From Neopestalotiopsis rosae (lineage: Eukaryota; Ascomycota; Sordariomycetes; Amphisphaeriales; Sporocadaceae), in assembly GCA_023078685.1 (NCBI GenBank), contig JALGAS010000008.1:2542001-2606000 (forward strand): DNA of 64,000 bases, given 5' to 3'. Under the pieces are notes generated by a model. It saw nothing but the letters and a program-made list of their open reading frames with translations, searched no databases and was not told the origin of the DNA. Below are positions 10,833 to 22,900 of the stretch, piece after piece; the stretch's first letter is position 1; every line of letters starts with the position of its first letter. The position numbers were made by a program, and so were the translations under genes.

Positions 10833-12732
10833 ATGAGCTCCGGACCGCTATACCTGGGCTTCGATCTCTCGACCCAGCAACTAAAAGGTATTTACGCCAT
10901 TGTAGCATTCTTGTAGCATTCTCCTCGCGGGGAGGAACGAGCTTTGCTTCCTCTCGTTTATCCAGTAAGGATTGTCCCAGCTAACAGCCATGTTTTTCCC
11001 ACCTTGACCAGCTATCGTCGTATCCTCGGACCTCAAGGTCGTCTCCGAGGCCAAGGTCGACTTTGACGCCGACTTTGCCGCAAAGTACGGCATCAAAAAG
11101 GGCGTGCTGCGCAACGAGGATGAGGGCGAGGTGTACGCGCCCGTGGCCATGTGGCTCGAGGCCCTGGACCTCGTGCTCGCGCGGCTGGTAGAGAACAAGT
11201 GCCCCGTCCAACACATTCGCGGTATTTCCGGCTCGTGCCAGCAGCACGGCAGCGTCTTCTGGAATGCCCAGGCCGAGGGCGCTCTGGGCGCCCTGGACGG
11301 CGGCAAGACCTTGCACGAGCAGCTCCACCAGGTCTTTGCCTATGAGTTTGGACCAAACTGGCAGGATCACAGCACCCAGAAGGAGTGCGATCTATTCGAC
11401 AGCCATCTCGGCAGTGCAGACAAGCTGGCAGAGGTGACTGGTAGCTCAGCTCACCATGTAAGTTGAGCACACGGCTTCGAAAATGAGTTTGAAAAAAATA
11501 CAATGCTGACCCCTTTCCGTCAGCGATTCACCGGAACACAAATCTTGCGCATGCGCACAAGGAGACCGCAAGTATACTCCGAGACGGCGCGGATATCCCT
11601 CGTCTCCTCCTTCCTGGCGTCGGTACTGCTGGGCACGATCGCGCCGCTGGACATTGGTGACGTCACGGGCATGAACCTGTGGGATATCCCAAACCACAAG
11701 TGGGACGAGTCGCTGCTCGAGCTCACGGCCGGCTCCAAGGACGCCGTGCCCGAGCTGCGCCGGAAGCTGGGCGAGGCGCGCCAGGACGGCGGTGGCAGCA
11801 TGGGCGCCATCTCGTCCTACTTTGTCTCCAAGTACGGCTTCAGCGCCGAGTGCCAGGTCGCCCCCTTCACGGGCGACAACCCGGCCACCATCATGGCGCT
11901 GCCGCTGCGGCCGCTCGACGCCATCGTCTCCCTCGGCACCTCGACCACCTTCCTCATGGTCACGCCGACGTACAAGCCGGACCCCTCGTACCACTTTATG
12001 AACCACCCGGCCAACCCGGGTCAGTACATGTTTATGCTGTGCTACAAGAACGGCGGCCTCGCTAGGGAGATTGTGCGCGACACCCTGGAGAAGCCCAGCG
12101 TCGCGACCGATCCGTGGGCCACGTTCAACAAGAACGTGCTCGACACGCCTCCGCTGGGCGTCAGCCCCGACTCGAGCGACCGCGCAAAGTTGGGCCTCTA
12201 CTTCCCCCTGCCCGAAATCGTTCCCAACATCAAGGCCGGAACCTGGAGGTACACATCCAAGCAGGACGGCTCGGATCTGCGCGAGGAAACACAAGGCTGG
12301 CACTCGTCGCTGGATGCGCGAGCCATTGTCGAGTCGCAGGCCCTGTCGATGCGCCTGCGCTCGCAGAATCTCGTCTCCGGCCACGGCAAGCTACCCGCCC
12401 AGCCGCGCCGTATCTACCTTGTTGGTGGCGGTTCCCTCAACCCAGCGATCCAGCAGGTGGTTGGTGACGTGTTAGGAGGCGTCGACGGCGTATACAAGCT
12501 CGATGTGGGCGGTAACGCGTGTGCCCTGGGTGGTGCATACAAGGCCGTCTGGGCTTTGGAGAGAAGCGAAGGGGAAAGCTTTGACGAACTCATTGGTAAG
12601 AGGTGGACCGAGAAGGGAGCCATTGAAAGGGTCGGTCAAGGTTACCGGGAGGGTGTCTTTGAAAAGTATGGAGACGTGCTCGGCGCATTTGGAGAGATGG
12701 AGAGCAATATTTTGAAAGTAGCTCACAACTAG
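10833..12732 (+). CDS. xkiA: D-xylulose kinase (xylulokinase, FGGY family)
   Basis: Three exons: 10833-10887 (55 nt), 11012-11457 and 11524-12732; introns of 124 and 66 bp with GTATTT/CCAG and GTAAGT/TCAG ends. The phases join to 569 aa, the usual length of fungal xylulokinase. The enzyme phosphorylates D-xylulose with ATP in the cytosol, the last step linking xylose and arabinose catabolism to the pentose phosphate pathway. Visible features are the N-terminal nucleotide loop [15 protein letters not shown] spanning the first intron, the substrate-side [12 protein letters not shown], the mid-domain GTSTTFL, and the C-terminal FGGY signature around [13 protein letters not shown] and [15 protein letters not shown]. 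The start is fixed by the tiny first exon: without it the conserved DLSTQ loop is lost. Codon use in the last exon is strongly GC-ending, suggesting high expression. Confidence 0.93.
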
Positions 12733-13255
12733 ATTGTTTTGATTGAGTCAGATATATAGCAAGCAACTAACTACAAATTTGTTTTTAATTTTCTTCTCAA
12801 AATATTTTTCATACTATGATAGGACAAAAAGCTACTCCATTCACATGCGTTCGGATTCTTCAAGAAGCTTGGTTGCTCTGCTTGCCTCTCCGTTCTTCAG
12901 AAATGCTCGGCCCTGTGCGATTTAGTCGATCGGGGTGTTCTTCAGCCAATGTCGATGATTCGATTGCGCCAATCTGCTCCAGTATTCCGATTCCATCTTT
13001 TACCTGCCTGTTTTGAAGATATCCTCTTCGGTTGATCACCCGAAATGGTTTGCGATGAGATTGAAAGTAGGCAAGTTTGCTCACAAAATTCCCATCCAAC
13101 TACTTCTTCTCACTTCTCTAAATTTTATTCCTTTCTCTTTTAATTCTTTCTCCCGTTAAGTCTTCGAACTCCTCGGGCCTTTGAAGAGCTACTCGTGTCC
13201 TCATTCGCGTTTGCAAATCATTCAAGCGGCAGAGACTAGAGCGGCTTCTCGCCCA
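12733..13255. other. 3' flank of xylulokinase, no supported gene
   Basis: AT-rich just after the xylulokinase stop. A minus-strand frame of 79 codons (13099-12860) has protein-like composition (KLAYFQSHRKPFRVINRRG) and may be the tail of the decayed gene described next. I do not recognise it. Confidence 0.3.
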
Positions 13256-13279
13256 GGACGTGCTTGTTTGCATTATGTT

Positions 13280-13955
13280 CTTCGTACCAAGTCGTCATCT
13301 GCCTGGCTCAGATAACCTGTTCTCGGTATGAAGAGTTTGAGTGACTCCTCGTGATACTTCCCGTCAGTGGTTTGCGTAGGCACTTCGGAGCAGACGGCGT
13401 TCTCGTTGAGGTAGAGGAGGATGTGGACGGCGGTTATTGTTGCTAAGGCACAACAGCTTCTACTACCGCCTCGGGACCTGAAGGCTGGCCTCTGCGGCCT
13501 CCGTCGTTTCTACTAGAGGCGGTCTCTGCAATAAGTCCACTTACGGCTCCCGATCGGAAGAAGCAGATGTTTCTTCTGCTTCCTCCTACGGCCCTTGTAG
13601 AGGCGGTATTGATATGGAGTTTAGCGTGAGCTGCTGTGGAGCTACAAAGGTTTCAGGCTGTTCAAGTCCTACCTCTGCTCTATACTCAGTCCAAGGATGA
13701 GACTGGATCGGTTGTAGGCTGAGTTGTCTGTCCAAGATTCTCATACAATGGCTGTCGGCCATCTTCGACGGCTTTGGAGGGTCGTACACAGCGAGGGTGA
13801 ATGTATATTACGTGGAAGATGGCTATCGCAAGTAGTCCAACGCATGTGAGGACTTTGTTTGTACGAGAAAAAAAAAAGTGCCCCGGTAAACAAGGTTCTG
13901 GTTGGGGTGGTAATTGGGCAGACTTAAAGAAGGTGCAGATAACATCAATTAACAT
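13280..13955 (-). pseudogene. Possible relic of a single-pass membrane protein gene
   Basis: On the minus strand, a frame from 13955 has a short basic N terminus, one hydrophobic segment (LTCVGLLAIAIFHVIYIHP) and a polar stem ending at a stop near 13686, a type II membrane protein layout. About 220 bp further on, another frame reads VHILLYLNENAVCSEVPTQ and continues to FIPRTGYLSQADDDLVRR, near 13460-13290, then stops. No splice arrangement I tried joins the two cleanly. I read this as a broken gene, perhaps for a secretory-pathway enzyme, but cannot name the family. Confidence 0.3.
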
Positions 13956-14300
13956 GGTTTATTGGTAGGTGTGATGAACTTGCGAGCGGCTTCGAGTTGA
14001 TTGGGGGTCAAATGTAAGGTTCGGATTGTTTCCCTCTCTGCCAGGGCTTGCCACATGCGCGAGACGGCTGCACAGATGCTGGCTTGATAAGTTGTGTTAT
14101 CAATACTTCGCTTTGGCGAAGTTTCCTCGTATGTGATTTTCTGGTAGCCGGGTGAGGAGATTCGAATCTCTTTCCACATATCTCCGACGGAGTTCGGATG
14201 GCGATGCAGGAAGAAGAAGTCGAATGGATGATACTGGAGTTCGGTCTTTGGATGTCAGTGCCTTGCATATCAAGATGAGTGAACGCGTGATGGCTTACCG
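13949..14300 (-). pseudogene. Open fragment of unknown origin
   Basis: A minus-strand frame from about 14270 to the stop at 13949 reads through FFFLHRHPNSVGDMWKEIR and SSPGYQKITYEETSPKRS to a Lys/Pro tail. The composition is protein-like and unlike the surrounding non-coding DNA, but there is no start codon with a good context and no family I recognise. It sits between the membrane-protein relic and the reverse transcriptase relic, so it may be part of either or of a third decayed gene. Confidence 0.3.
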
Positions 14301-14885
14301 GTGCCCTGAAACTATTGTATTCGTTTATCCTTGATATCTTGTGGCTGGCGGATGTAAATGGAATGGACCCCCGAAGCGGCCAATTCGCATGATCCTGTAG
14401 CAGTGTAAATTATTTATGGCGCCGACCTAAGTCCGGCTATGTTTTAAATGCTCAATCGTTATTTGCAGTGCTGGGTCTCATCGTGGACTAAGTATCAAGA
14501 ACGTTAGCACATCTTCTCATGTCTTGACTTGGACACACGATAAAGCAGGTGCCCAAGCCAAAGGGGCTGACTTGCCTTGAAAGGTTCGACGCTCGCTCTT
14601 TCTGAGATTGGACCGATACTAGGCAGTATCGAGAGTGGTTTCCACTTGATAGTCCGCAATGCTACGAACTTTCTGGCAGTATTGGCCTCGGATGATATGT
14701 GCTGACACCCCTTCTAACCAAAGGGGCATCGTCAAAGAGATGACAGCATCGACTGCTGTAAGGCCTATCGAATAGATTATAGGACTTCGAAACATGGAGA
14801 CACGGACGCCTCCGATGGCGTAGATAGCAAAAAATGGTGGTAAATGGAGCTGCCCTTGAAAAATAGCCTTACTATAGGAGAGATG

Positions 14886-15293
14886 TCACTGTCCTTGAGT
14901 GTACCAAGGGGCAAGAAGAACAAAAAGGCGTCGTTTCATTGAGCGGTGCGCTATACGACGAGCAATACAATCCGACCTTTGGGCAAGGAAATTGGAAAGG
15001 CTGTCAAAATCCTTGGCCGAAAAGTCATGATCATCGATGAAATGATCGAACGACACGTTCCATTCTGAATGATGGCCAAGGATCGATGGGACCCCCGGTC
15101 CATCTGCTCCCGGTAGAGGGGGCCACTCACGGAATCCGATGTCTCCCAATGCGCAATATGTAGATCCTGCGCCACGAAGGCCCTGTGGCATACGGTTGTT
15201 TAGCCATTGGCCGTTAGGAGTGATGAATGTGGCCTTTGGTCGGTCCTCGATGGCCAGTTTTACTGCCCAGTATCCATGGGCGGCGTCCGTCTA
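14886..15293 (-). mobile_element. Relic reverse transcriptase of a Ty3/gypsy-type LTR retrotransposon
   Basis: One minus-strand frame, open from a TAG at 15293 to a TGA at 14886, carries the core of an RNA-dependent DNA polymerase. It shows the first catalytic Asp in DAAHGYWAVKLA, the palm motif TPNGQWLNNRMPQGLRGAG (equivalent to the MPFGL box) and the catalytic double Asp in HFIDDHDF. The arrangement matches fungal gypsy-like pol proteins. The frame is cut by stops on both sides. I see no intact protease, RNase H or integrase in the flanks and no LTR pair, so the element is a dead fragment. It is not strongly AT-rich, so repeat-induced point mutation has not saturated it. Confidence 0.7.
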
Positions 15294-15503
15294 GGCGAAC
15301 ACTCAATGATCTCCCTGGATAATTGTATAGAAGAGACTATCACGCCGAAGCTGTGGCCATTGGGAGTCCTCAAATATGAGACCCCTCGAGCTCGACAGCA
15401 GTATCATATTCACCGTGCTAAAAGGTGTCTGCACGTGTCTTAATTAGTCTTGTCCGTACCCTGAAACGGGACAACGTACGAGATAGCAGACACTGGGTAA
15501 GTC

Positions 15504-15920
15504 TTAGCGCACCGGCCATAATATCCAGTCACTTTTCGCCGGAATTCGCCAATCCAATACTATATCCACAACCTTTTCGAGCCTCTTGTTTCGTCTTTTC
15601 GCCTCCGGTGGAGGGCTAGAGGTGACCGCCATTGTTGCTTTATTTTTGTGCATCAAGTCCGATGTAGCAGTGGACTCTGGAACAAAGAGCTTCCGGACCT
15701 CGTCCCAGATTGGCTCTCGAGTGATCTCGCACGCAGTATATGGTCGAGTTCGAATTTGTTCTATCGGATCGCGTTTACGGTAAGTAAGTCTCCACGATAG
15801 GCGGTTGTATCCTTGGGCATGACTTACAACACCCTCTGGATAAACGATTGTATCGTAGTTGAGTGTGTCCTTCTGGGCTAAGGGGCAGATCATTGTGTTG
15901 CCGACTACCTTGTTAGCCAC
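15504..15920 (-). pseudogene. Open fragment upstream of the reverse transcriptase relic
   Basis: Minus-strand frame of 138 codons (IRTRPYTACEITREPIWDEV in its middle, a Lys/Arg-rich end). It lies in the same orientation and about 210 bp upstream of the reverse transcriptase relic, so it could be the protease-to-polymerase linker of the same element. I see no DTG/DSG protease motif, so that is only an inference from position. A possible 66 bp intron (GTAAGT at 15829) also lies inside it. Confidence 0.3.
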
Positions 15921-16866
15921 TCAAACGAAGATGGAAATGGTGTATGATAAGAGAAATAGAAAAGAAAGGAAAGATGAAGATGAGAAGGAAAACAGTGAGG
16001 AGGAAGATAGAAAGAAAAACAAAGAAGAAGAGAGTAAGAAGAAGAGAGTAGGGGGAAAGAGAAAGAAGAAGGGTGGGGAGGGTCTTTAAAGCTTTCATGG
16101 TGGCACAGTTCTTTCTGCCACAATCCTAGAATATTGTACAGAAACTGCATACCCATCCATCTATCACAGTAGTTGGAACCATTCATTGAAGAAGGCAGGG
16201 CCAGACTACATAAATAAAGTACTTGGGCGTCAACGTCCGCGCATATGCTTCCTGCCACTGATTCGACATTGGTGATAAGGAAAGAAGCAAGAATATATTG
16301 AACAGGAAGGCTGGAAGCATCTGTATCGGCTATCCAACGTCAGTTCGAGATGAGAATTTCTGTCAAGCACGATGGGTTCCAAGTAGTTCATGCCTGCCAA
16401 GTCGCACATTCACGACTTCCGTATTGAGACCATTGGGTGTGCTCTTTTAACAACGACAAGTGCCTGTGCAGTGGCAATGCTTGTGCAACCAATATCAGAC
16501 CGGGTATCTATAATCATGAATGAGTTGAGACAATTATTCATGTTGTCGGAAATGTAGCGGAATGCGCCTATAGCCCCAAGCCCCAGTACCCTTTGTGAAA
16601 TTAGACTGGTATCTACCCTTCCGCCCGAACCCGTCATTTGCGGCCGTCTAATAACGTTGCCGCTTGATCGTAATCGTCTATATAGTAATACATCATTCCA
16701 ACTCCCCAAATTGCGAACCCTAATGTCATCGTCAACCTTGATTTCCGAGACTCTTTATTCGTACATGTTGCTCATGTCCGCCCGAGGAGTGATACACAGC
16801 ATCATATACAGTGAGACAAAATAAATGAGAGGAGAAAGATCATTAACAAAGTCTTGGCGGATCTCA
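15921..16866. other. Non-coding stretch with a purine-rich tract
   Basis: The plus strand from about 15950 to 16080 is nearly all purine (GAAAGGAAAGATGAAGATG-like repeats), which generates spurious Leu/Phe/Ser frames on the minus strand. The rest should include the 3' UTR of the transcription factor that ends at 16867. A 99-codon minus-strand frame at 16709-16410 is protein-like in composition, but I do not recognise it. Confidence 0.35.
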
Positions 16867-19800
16867 TCAGCCAGGATTTGTGCTTGTACCGGCATTCGGA
16901 CTGCCATTGCCGTTGCCATCGCCACGAAGCAGTGATGGATTCAATACTCCCGGGAAATTCCCCATGTTTAGGCCGACGGACGAGGCGATGGCATCCCAAT
17001 CCAGGGCGGCGGTCGCCGTTCCCACCATGGGCCAGCCGTCCATGGCTTCGCTTTTGCCGCCAGTGGCGAGATTCGACGTGTTGGAAAACTGTGCATACAT
17101 GCACACGCCGGCACTGTCCAAGCTCGGTCGGCCGAGCTGGGGAATATTGGGAGTGGGAGGAGCAGCCGCTACCGACGGCGGGATCTCGGCGCCCGACGAC
17201 GTTACGGCAGCGGCGGGAGATCCCGTCCGAACAGGCAATGTATTTGAGAAGGTACGCGCCAGCCCTGCCCAGGGCGTCTTGTCAAACGAGGCAAAGGGGT
17301 TGGTGGGTCTACCGGCGCCCTGCTGCTGGGGTTGAGCCAAGGATGGAGGTTCCGACGTGGTCGAGACGGAGGACGGCGTCATGTCGCTACTGCTACTGCT
17401 GCTGTTGTTGTGTCCCCAAAGGTCATGGTGGCTATTATCGGATGCACCACTCCCACTGCCGCTGGCGGCGCAGGCGCCCGAATCGTCCGACGGCGCGCTC
17501 CTCTTCCTCTTGTTGGCGGTGGTCTCGTCTGCAGCACTCGTGTTATTGGTCGCCTGGTTGTTGTCATTAATCTTGTAGCCAAAGCCAATACCGCAGTCGC
17601 TCATCTTGTAGGCGTTCAAGTTGCCTTGCGGGTTTCCAAGGGGCAAGCGGCCAGGTAGGGGTGGCTGCATTTTGGAATGACTTGAGAATTGCGAGCGAGT
17701 GAGAAGGGGTACTAGAAGCGGAGTCAGCCAAAACACAACTTGGAAGGTGTAATGCCAGTATTGCTCAAGGGGAGATATTCGGGAAATGTATAGCTCAAGC
17801 GACGTTAACCGACAGGGACTTACTATTGTGGTTGCCAATAGCAATGATTTCAGGGAGATTATCAAGCTTTGGTACGCGTGTAATTTGTGTAATATTGTTT
17901 CGGTCAATGTCCAAAAGAAGTTGCTTCAGGAATGCCCGAGTGATGACGTGCTCGCGACCGATGGCATCCATGGCAGAGATGATAAAGTCAAGGTTATCGA
18001 TCCTCTGCGGAGTTGGCGCATCTTTGCACTGGTAAATGAACACCATAGCCGCACAGTAGAGTGATATGGCAGCCATCGGGCTCCGCTGTATATTGTGTCA
18101 GGCCTCTTGAAATCGAATTCAGAACTTGGACACGCGCAGCAGACTTACAGGATTTGTCTTCATATGACTCGTCATCTTGATAATATTGACAATTTCTTGG
18201 GCCGCCGTGAAGAGGCGCGTTTCGCTCGCCTTTTTCGCAAAAATGGGAATCTGATACTTTTCAATCTTTTCCAGTGCCGCAAGGTGCAGACAGATTAGTG
18301 CAGCGTGGTAGTTGAGATTTGTGTGGACAGCGGTTGGATCTCCATAGTTTTCGGGCAGTCGAAAATGCTCAGGCAAGAACATGAAGGCACTGGAAATTGC
18401 ATTGTCGATCTCCCGGTGCCGTTTCCAATACTCACCATACTCATAATTCTGCGGATTGTCGTCTGGTTTGGGCCGGTGGACATGCTTGAGTATCATGTTG
18501 AACAGATGGCAGACGAGGATAGCTCCAGCAAAAGAAGAATACGATGCGCCCTTGAAAGCGTCCTCCAGCGTACAGGTAGTCGCGGGCACTCCACTGACAA
18601 ATGCAGTTTCCGAGGCGGGAAGATGAGTAGTTACCTAGGATAGCAGAGACATTAGTTCATCTGGCTGGGCACTCTCGCACTTTTTGCCTCACCTCGCTGG
18701 GATCAATCAGGTGTGGCCAGCCAGTAGATATTGCGCAGTGGCTGTCGAGACAGAAAATACCCCAGAATGTTCTCCTACGCTCTTCAAGCTCAGCCCAGTC
18801 CTTGGGAGGCATCAAAGTTGGCGAAGAAACTTCGTTTGGAGTGTCTAGCTGTTGGAGTCCCATCATATTGGCAAGCCGGACAGCTCGAGCCGAGCTCATG
18901 GCCGCTCGTGTAAACAGCATTGACTTGGCCTCGTCAGTCGTGATGAGACTCCATGCCTGAGCATGATGGACGGTAATGAAGTGTTCACCATGTCCCTAGG
19001 GATTCTCGTCAGAATTATTCCCGAGGCGGAGCCAGTGTCAGAGAGGACAAACCTTGAGTTCATCAGCTTCGGCGTATTGACGTGCACGTTGATAAAAGAC
19101 GTCATGAAGATGGCCATATTTTGGGTGTCCATTGGATGCTAAAGCCCATATGGCATATTGAAGACACATTGGCGGCTTCATGTGCGGTGCTGAATAGTAT
19201 GCCTGCATGTACCGGGCTGGATGTATCACTGGGATGAAATGTTGTTGGCGATCAAAGAAGATCTGGTTTCTGTAAAACAGAGTCAGCTACAATGTTCAAA
19301 CGTCAGAGAGAGCCTCGAAATACTTGCAGTTCTTCGGTCACCTCAAAAGGGGGAAGCGTTTCAAACATTCCCAAGCCCAGAAGCTCTCCACCAAAGGCAT
19401 CACCTGTTGGTTGTGATGTACCGGCAGACGCACCAAGAGGCACCGAGGGGTCATTCTGAGACTGCAGGAACGGATCGCCTTCTATGGGACCTGATGGGAA
19501 GGTGTAATCCATGCCCTGAAGGAAGACATCTTCGGTTGATGGGACAAAGTCGGAAAAGTCAAAATTCAGAGTATTGTCTACCTGCTCCTCGTCTGGCGAT
19601 TCCTTGTCTCCGGCATGCTGCTTGAGCAGTCCCTCGACCTGAGCTATATCATGTCATGGAAATTCATTAGCCATGATGGCATTCTACAATTCATCAAAAG
19701 AGCGGCACGGTCATAGCATACCAAGACGAGCCTCGAGCTCTCTCACGTTGCGGCGTTTGAAGGCAGGTTTTCTTCGAGATTCAGGATAGACGCAGTCGCC

Positions 19801-19995
19801 CTTGATCCTCGAGCAACGCCCGCAAGCAGGCTTCACGCGATCACACTTGAGCTTACGGTTACGGCACGAGGTGCAGGCTCTAAATTGGGTACAAACACGC
19901 CATTAGCACACGTGAGCGGCCCTGCTGTAGTAGCCCTGGCGGTCGACTCACAGTTCGTGCGATGCCTCTGCAGCTGCGGCGTCACTGGGGGTCAT
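16867..19995 (-). CDS. Zn2Cys6 fungal transcription factor
   Basis: Eight exons on the minus strand: 19995-19952, 19879-19722, 19643-19328, 19269-19053, 18995-18693, 18634-18149, 18085-17824, 17711-16867; all phases join to 876 aa. The zinc cluster lies in exon 2 (CTSCRNRKLKCDRVKPACGR then CSRIKGDC), about residues 16-45, so all six cysteines are present. It is followed by a basic linker and a short coiled stretch, then an acidic, Gly/Pro-rich spacer. The middle (about 175-640) is the fungal-specific transcription factor domain, with AMSSARAVRLANMMGL, ELEERRRTFWGIFCLD and THLPASE. The C-terminal exon is Ser/Asn/Gln-rich and low in complexity, a likely activation region. Intron 3 appears to use a GC donor (19327). 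The regulated pathway is not evident. Xylulokinase lies about 4 kb away, but I would not infer control from that. Confidence 0.88.
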
Positions 19996-22900
19996 GATGG
20001 GAAGCAGACAGCCTGGGGGGTACCTGAGAGGGCAGGCTGGTAGGGGCTCAAGTCTTGTACCGGTGTCCGAAAGGAACTTCAACCACCTCTAGCATTGCTG
20101 GCGCAGAACGCGCAATACACAGTGTATATCGTATCGCGGGGTCGATGTTATCACGTTGGTGCAAGCTGTCAAAAAATTCGTCACACTCTCAGTCTCAAAG
20201 CCTTGCGGCTCTTTGGATCAACAAGGTGGCCTTCTCAACCTTCAACCCGGCTCCGGGGATTGGCACAGTCCGAACCGAAGACCGTCGCGTAGGCTCCAGT
20301 TTAGTCGGCGTGGCTAGTCTTGGGCGGCCTGACGTTGCTCCGAATACCGAAAATGACTGACAATTATCTGAGGGCAGCCGAGACCCGACCATTACCGAAC
20401 TGCCCTATTTACCGACCACAGGTACCTGACGGACTGAGTGCCAAATTCCCTTGACACACATAATACTGGGGGGAAAGCGGCTGAACCATTCCTTTGGGAT
20501 CTGATCGCCTTGACAGCTGTAAGACAGCCTCCCCTACAACGTTCTTCGTGCCTGAAGGCTCATGGTGCTAATGCTGCCACGCTGCCACGCTCAGACCACT
20601 ATAAACGACTATACGATATAGTCACTGCGGGAACTTTGCGCAAGGCATGCATGCACACACAATAAGCTAAGCCTCCTACCATCATTGACGGCCGAGAGCC
20701 TCTTGCGGATACGCATAGCAAGCGAGGTGCGGAAAAATACCACTTTTATGATATGACGCATCGACAAATAACTTGCGCGCTTGGTTCAGTCACTCGCGCC
20801 ATAATCATGCTATACTATGCATTCTCAGTATGCATGCCTTGACAACTATCTAGGTACACAAACGACTCCCGGAAAATTGCCTGGGTAGAATGATTGAAAG
20901 ACCGTACGTCGTCATTTTCAGGCCACTCACCTGGATGGCAAGACAATTGACTAGCCTTGGCGCTCTCGTTCCTGATCACGGCATTGTCTTTTCGTCGCAA
21001 AGTGACACGGAATGTCTCACTCGACCTTGATTGCTAATCAAGGTCGAGTGAAACTCATCGAGGTTCTTTGACGTAATCCCCAGGCGCAGCCACAAACGTC
21101 CGCGATGCGAATAAGAATGAGACGTTGTAGCAGTCTCTGGCGGGCGTACGGACGTTGAGGTACAACCGTGTCTCTCCCCATAGTGGCTTTTTTCCCAATG
21201 TCTCAGTCTAGCGTGAGCCACATCCAGATTCTCGGGAGAGAAGAAGGGTCTCGGTAGGCACCAAACCCCAATTGCCGATGGCACGTCCGGTGGTCAACCG
21301 ACTTTGCAGCTATAATGAGGTGATTTCAATCTCGTGCTTGGCCGGCACTTTGTTGCGAGTTGAAAGTGACGTGATTTTTTCCGTCCACCTGCTCACGATG
21401 ATGGCGAAGGCATACGACTGCTTGAAACATCCAAGCTGAAATGTCTCGAGTAATTTCTCAAGCCAACGTTACAGGCGCAAAGGAGGACCTGTCCGTGCCA
21501 AAAACAGGACCGTCGGTACCTACACCTGCCGTACCTTGAAAGCTGGACCCCCCTAAGGCACACTATATGATGACAGGCCTCGTGGACCTCGAGACGACGT
21601 GCTGTAACAGTGGGTATTTTCAGCAGCAGCAGCGAAAAAGCTCATCTCGATAAAAGCAGCAGACAGGGCAGCGCGTCCACATCGTGCCAAAGTCAAAAAA
21701 AGCCTAACATCCAACTATTAGAGAGGGCTTGCAGATCTCCACGGGACATCCAACGAGATGTCATTGCGCTACAGACTGCCGAAATAGTCGAAACGAAGCA
21801 TTTCTTCCCCTTCCAAGCTCATTCATTCCCTTTCCACATCCGCGCGCCCATGCCAAAAAGGCCGCCAACACCAATTACTTGGGATCCCGGATCGACGGAC
21901 TATCAAAACCTTGTGGCCCGTCCAACGATCCGACGGCCAGGCCGCGCCCTTTTAGCAGACTTTGGAGCTAGTAGCGATGCGGGTTTGACGCGTTGACTGA
22001 CAGGACCGCCGCGCAAACTCTAAAAAGTTCCGCGCGAGCACTGACATATCGGTAAGTAGCCTCCTTTTATAGCGTCGAAAGCCACTTCTTGGCCCTGGTT
22101 GGATGAGATGGGGATTCGGTATGGAAGAACCTACAATGGACTTTTCCGGCATGCCATTCCTTCTCTGTATCTAGGTATGCTACCGAATACCAAAGTGCTC
22201 AAAGGAGAGGCATAACTTTTCCGTCGGCTTGCAGACGGTCGGACCGTATAACCATCAGCCCAAGCCCTTGCCTGCAAGCTTGCAAAGCACTATTGTCGTC
22301 CCAATGCATGCAAGGCAGTATTGACAGACAAAAAGCGGCAACGATTGAGCCAACGAAAACGAGCCTCGGTAGTATTCTTGGGCAGTTCAAGACGCCATTG
22401 GTTCCGACTGTGCCGCTTTCGTTTTGTGCTTGCTTGCAAGACCTTTGCTGGCAAGTCCTTCTTGGCTATTTCGCTTGCGGTATAGAAGCTTTGATCAGTA
22501 ATAGATTCATCTTGTTCAAACCTACTGTTAAGTCCTAGTTCTGCTAATATTTCCTCTTGGCTGTGCATCTACTTCAGATCAGGGAAAAAAGAAGACAGGC
22601 TGAACTTGACTGGAAGACGGCCCTTTGCAGATCTTCAAGCTAGGCAATGTATACAGTAGTGTGTGCACAACCTGAGGGAGCCAATAGTTCTTTCAGGATC
22701 ATGTTCGATGGAGGCCAAGTCAGATTATGGCCACCGTCATTTTTCGTCATGACAGAAAAGTACATGTCCTATTTTTCCGTTTTCCATAATAGGAAGCTGT
22801 ACAATCATTCCTTGGTGCTGCTACATAATCTAGCCGAGATCATGTACCGCATCGTCGGTTATAGTCGAGTTACTTGCACACAAGTCCTCTTCATGTATCG

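Noticed and set aside
14150..14180. TTCGAATCTC text resembling a tRNA T-loop
   Set aside because: No matching acceptor, D or anticodon arm upstream; it is part of the decayed coding fragment.
15905..16098. Leu/Phe/Ser-rich minus-strand frames suggesting a membrane protein
   Set aside because: They are produced by a purine tract on the plus strand; no start context and no family.
16867..17907. Minus-strand frame of 346 codons starting at 17907 as an independent gene
   Set aside because: It is the last exon of the Zn2Cys6 gene read through the intron at 17823-17712; the first 65 codons are intron and previous exon in a wrong phase.
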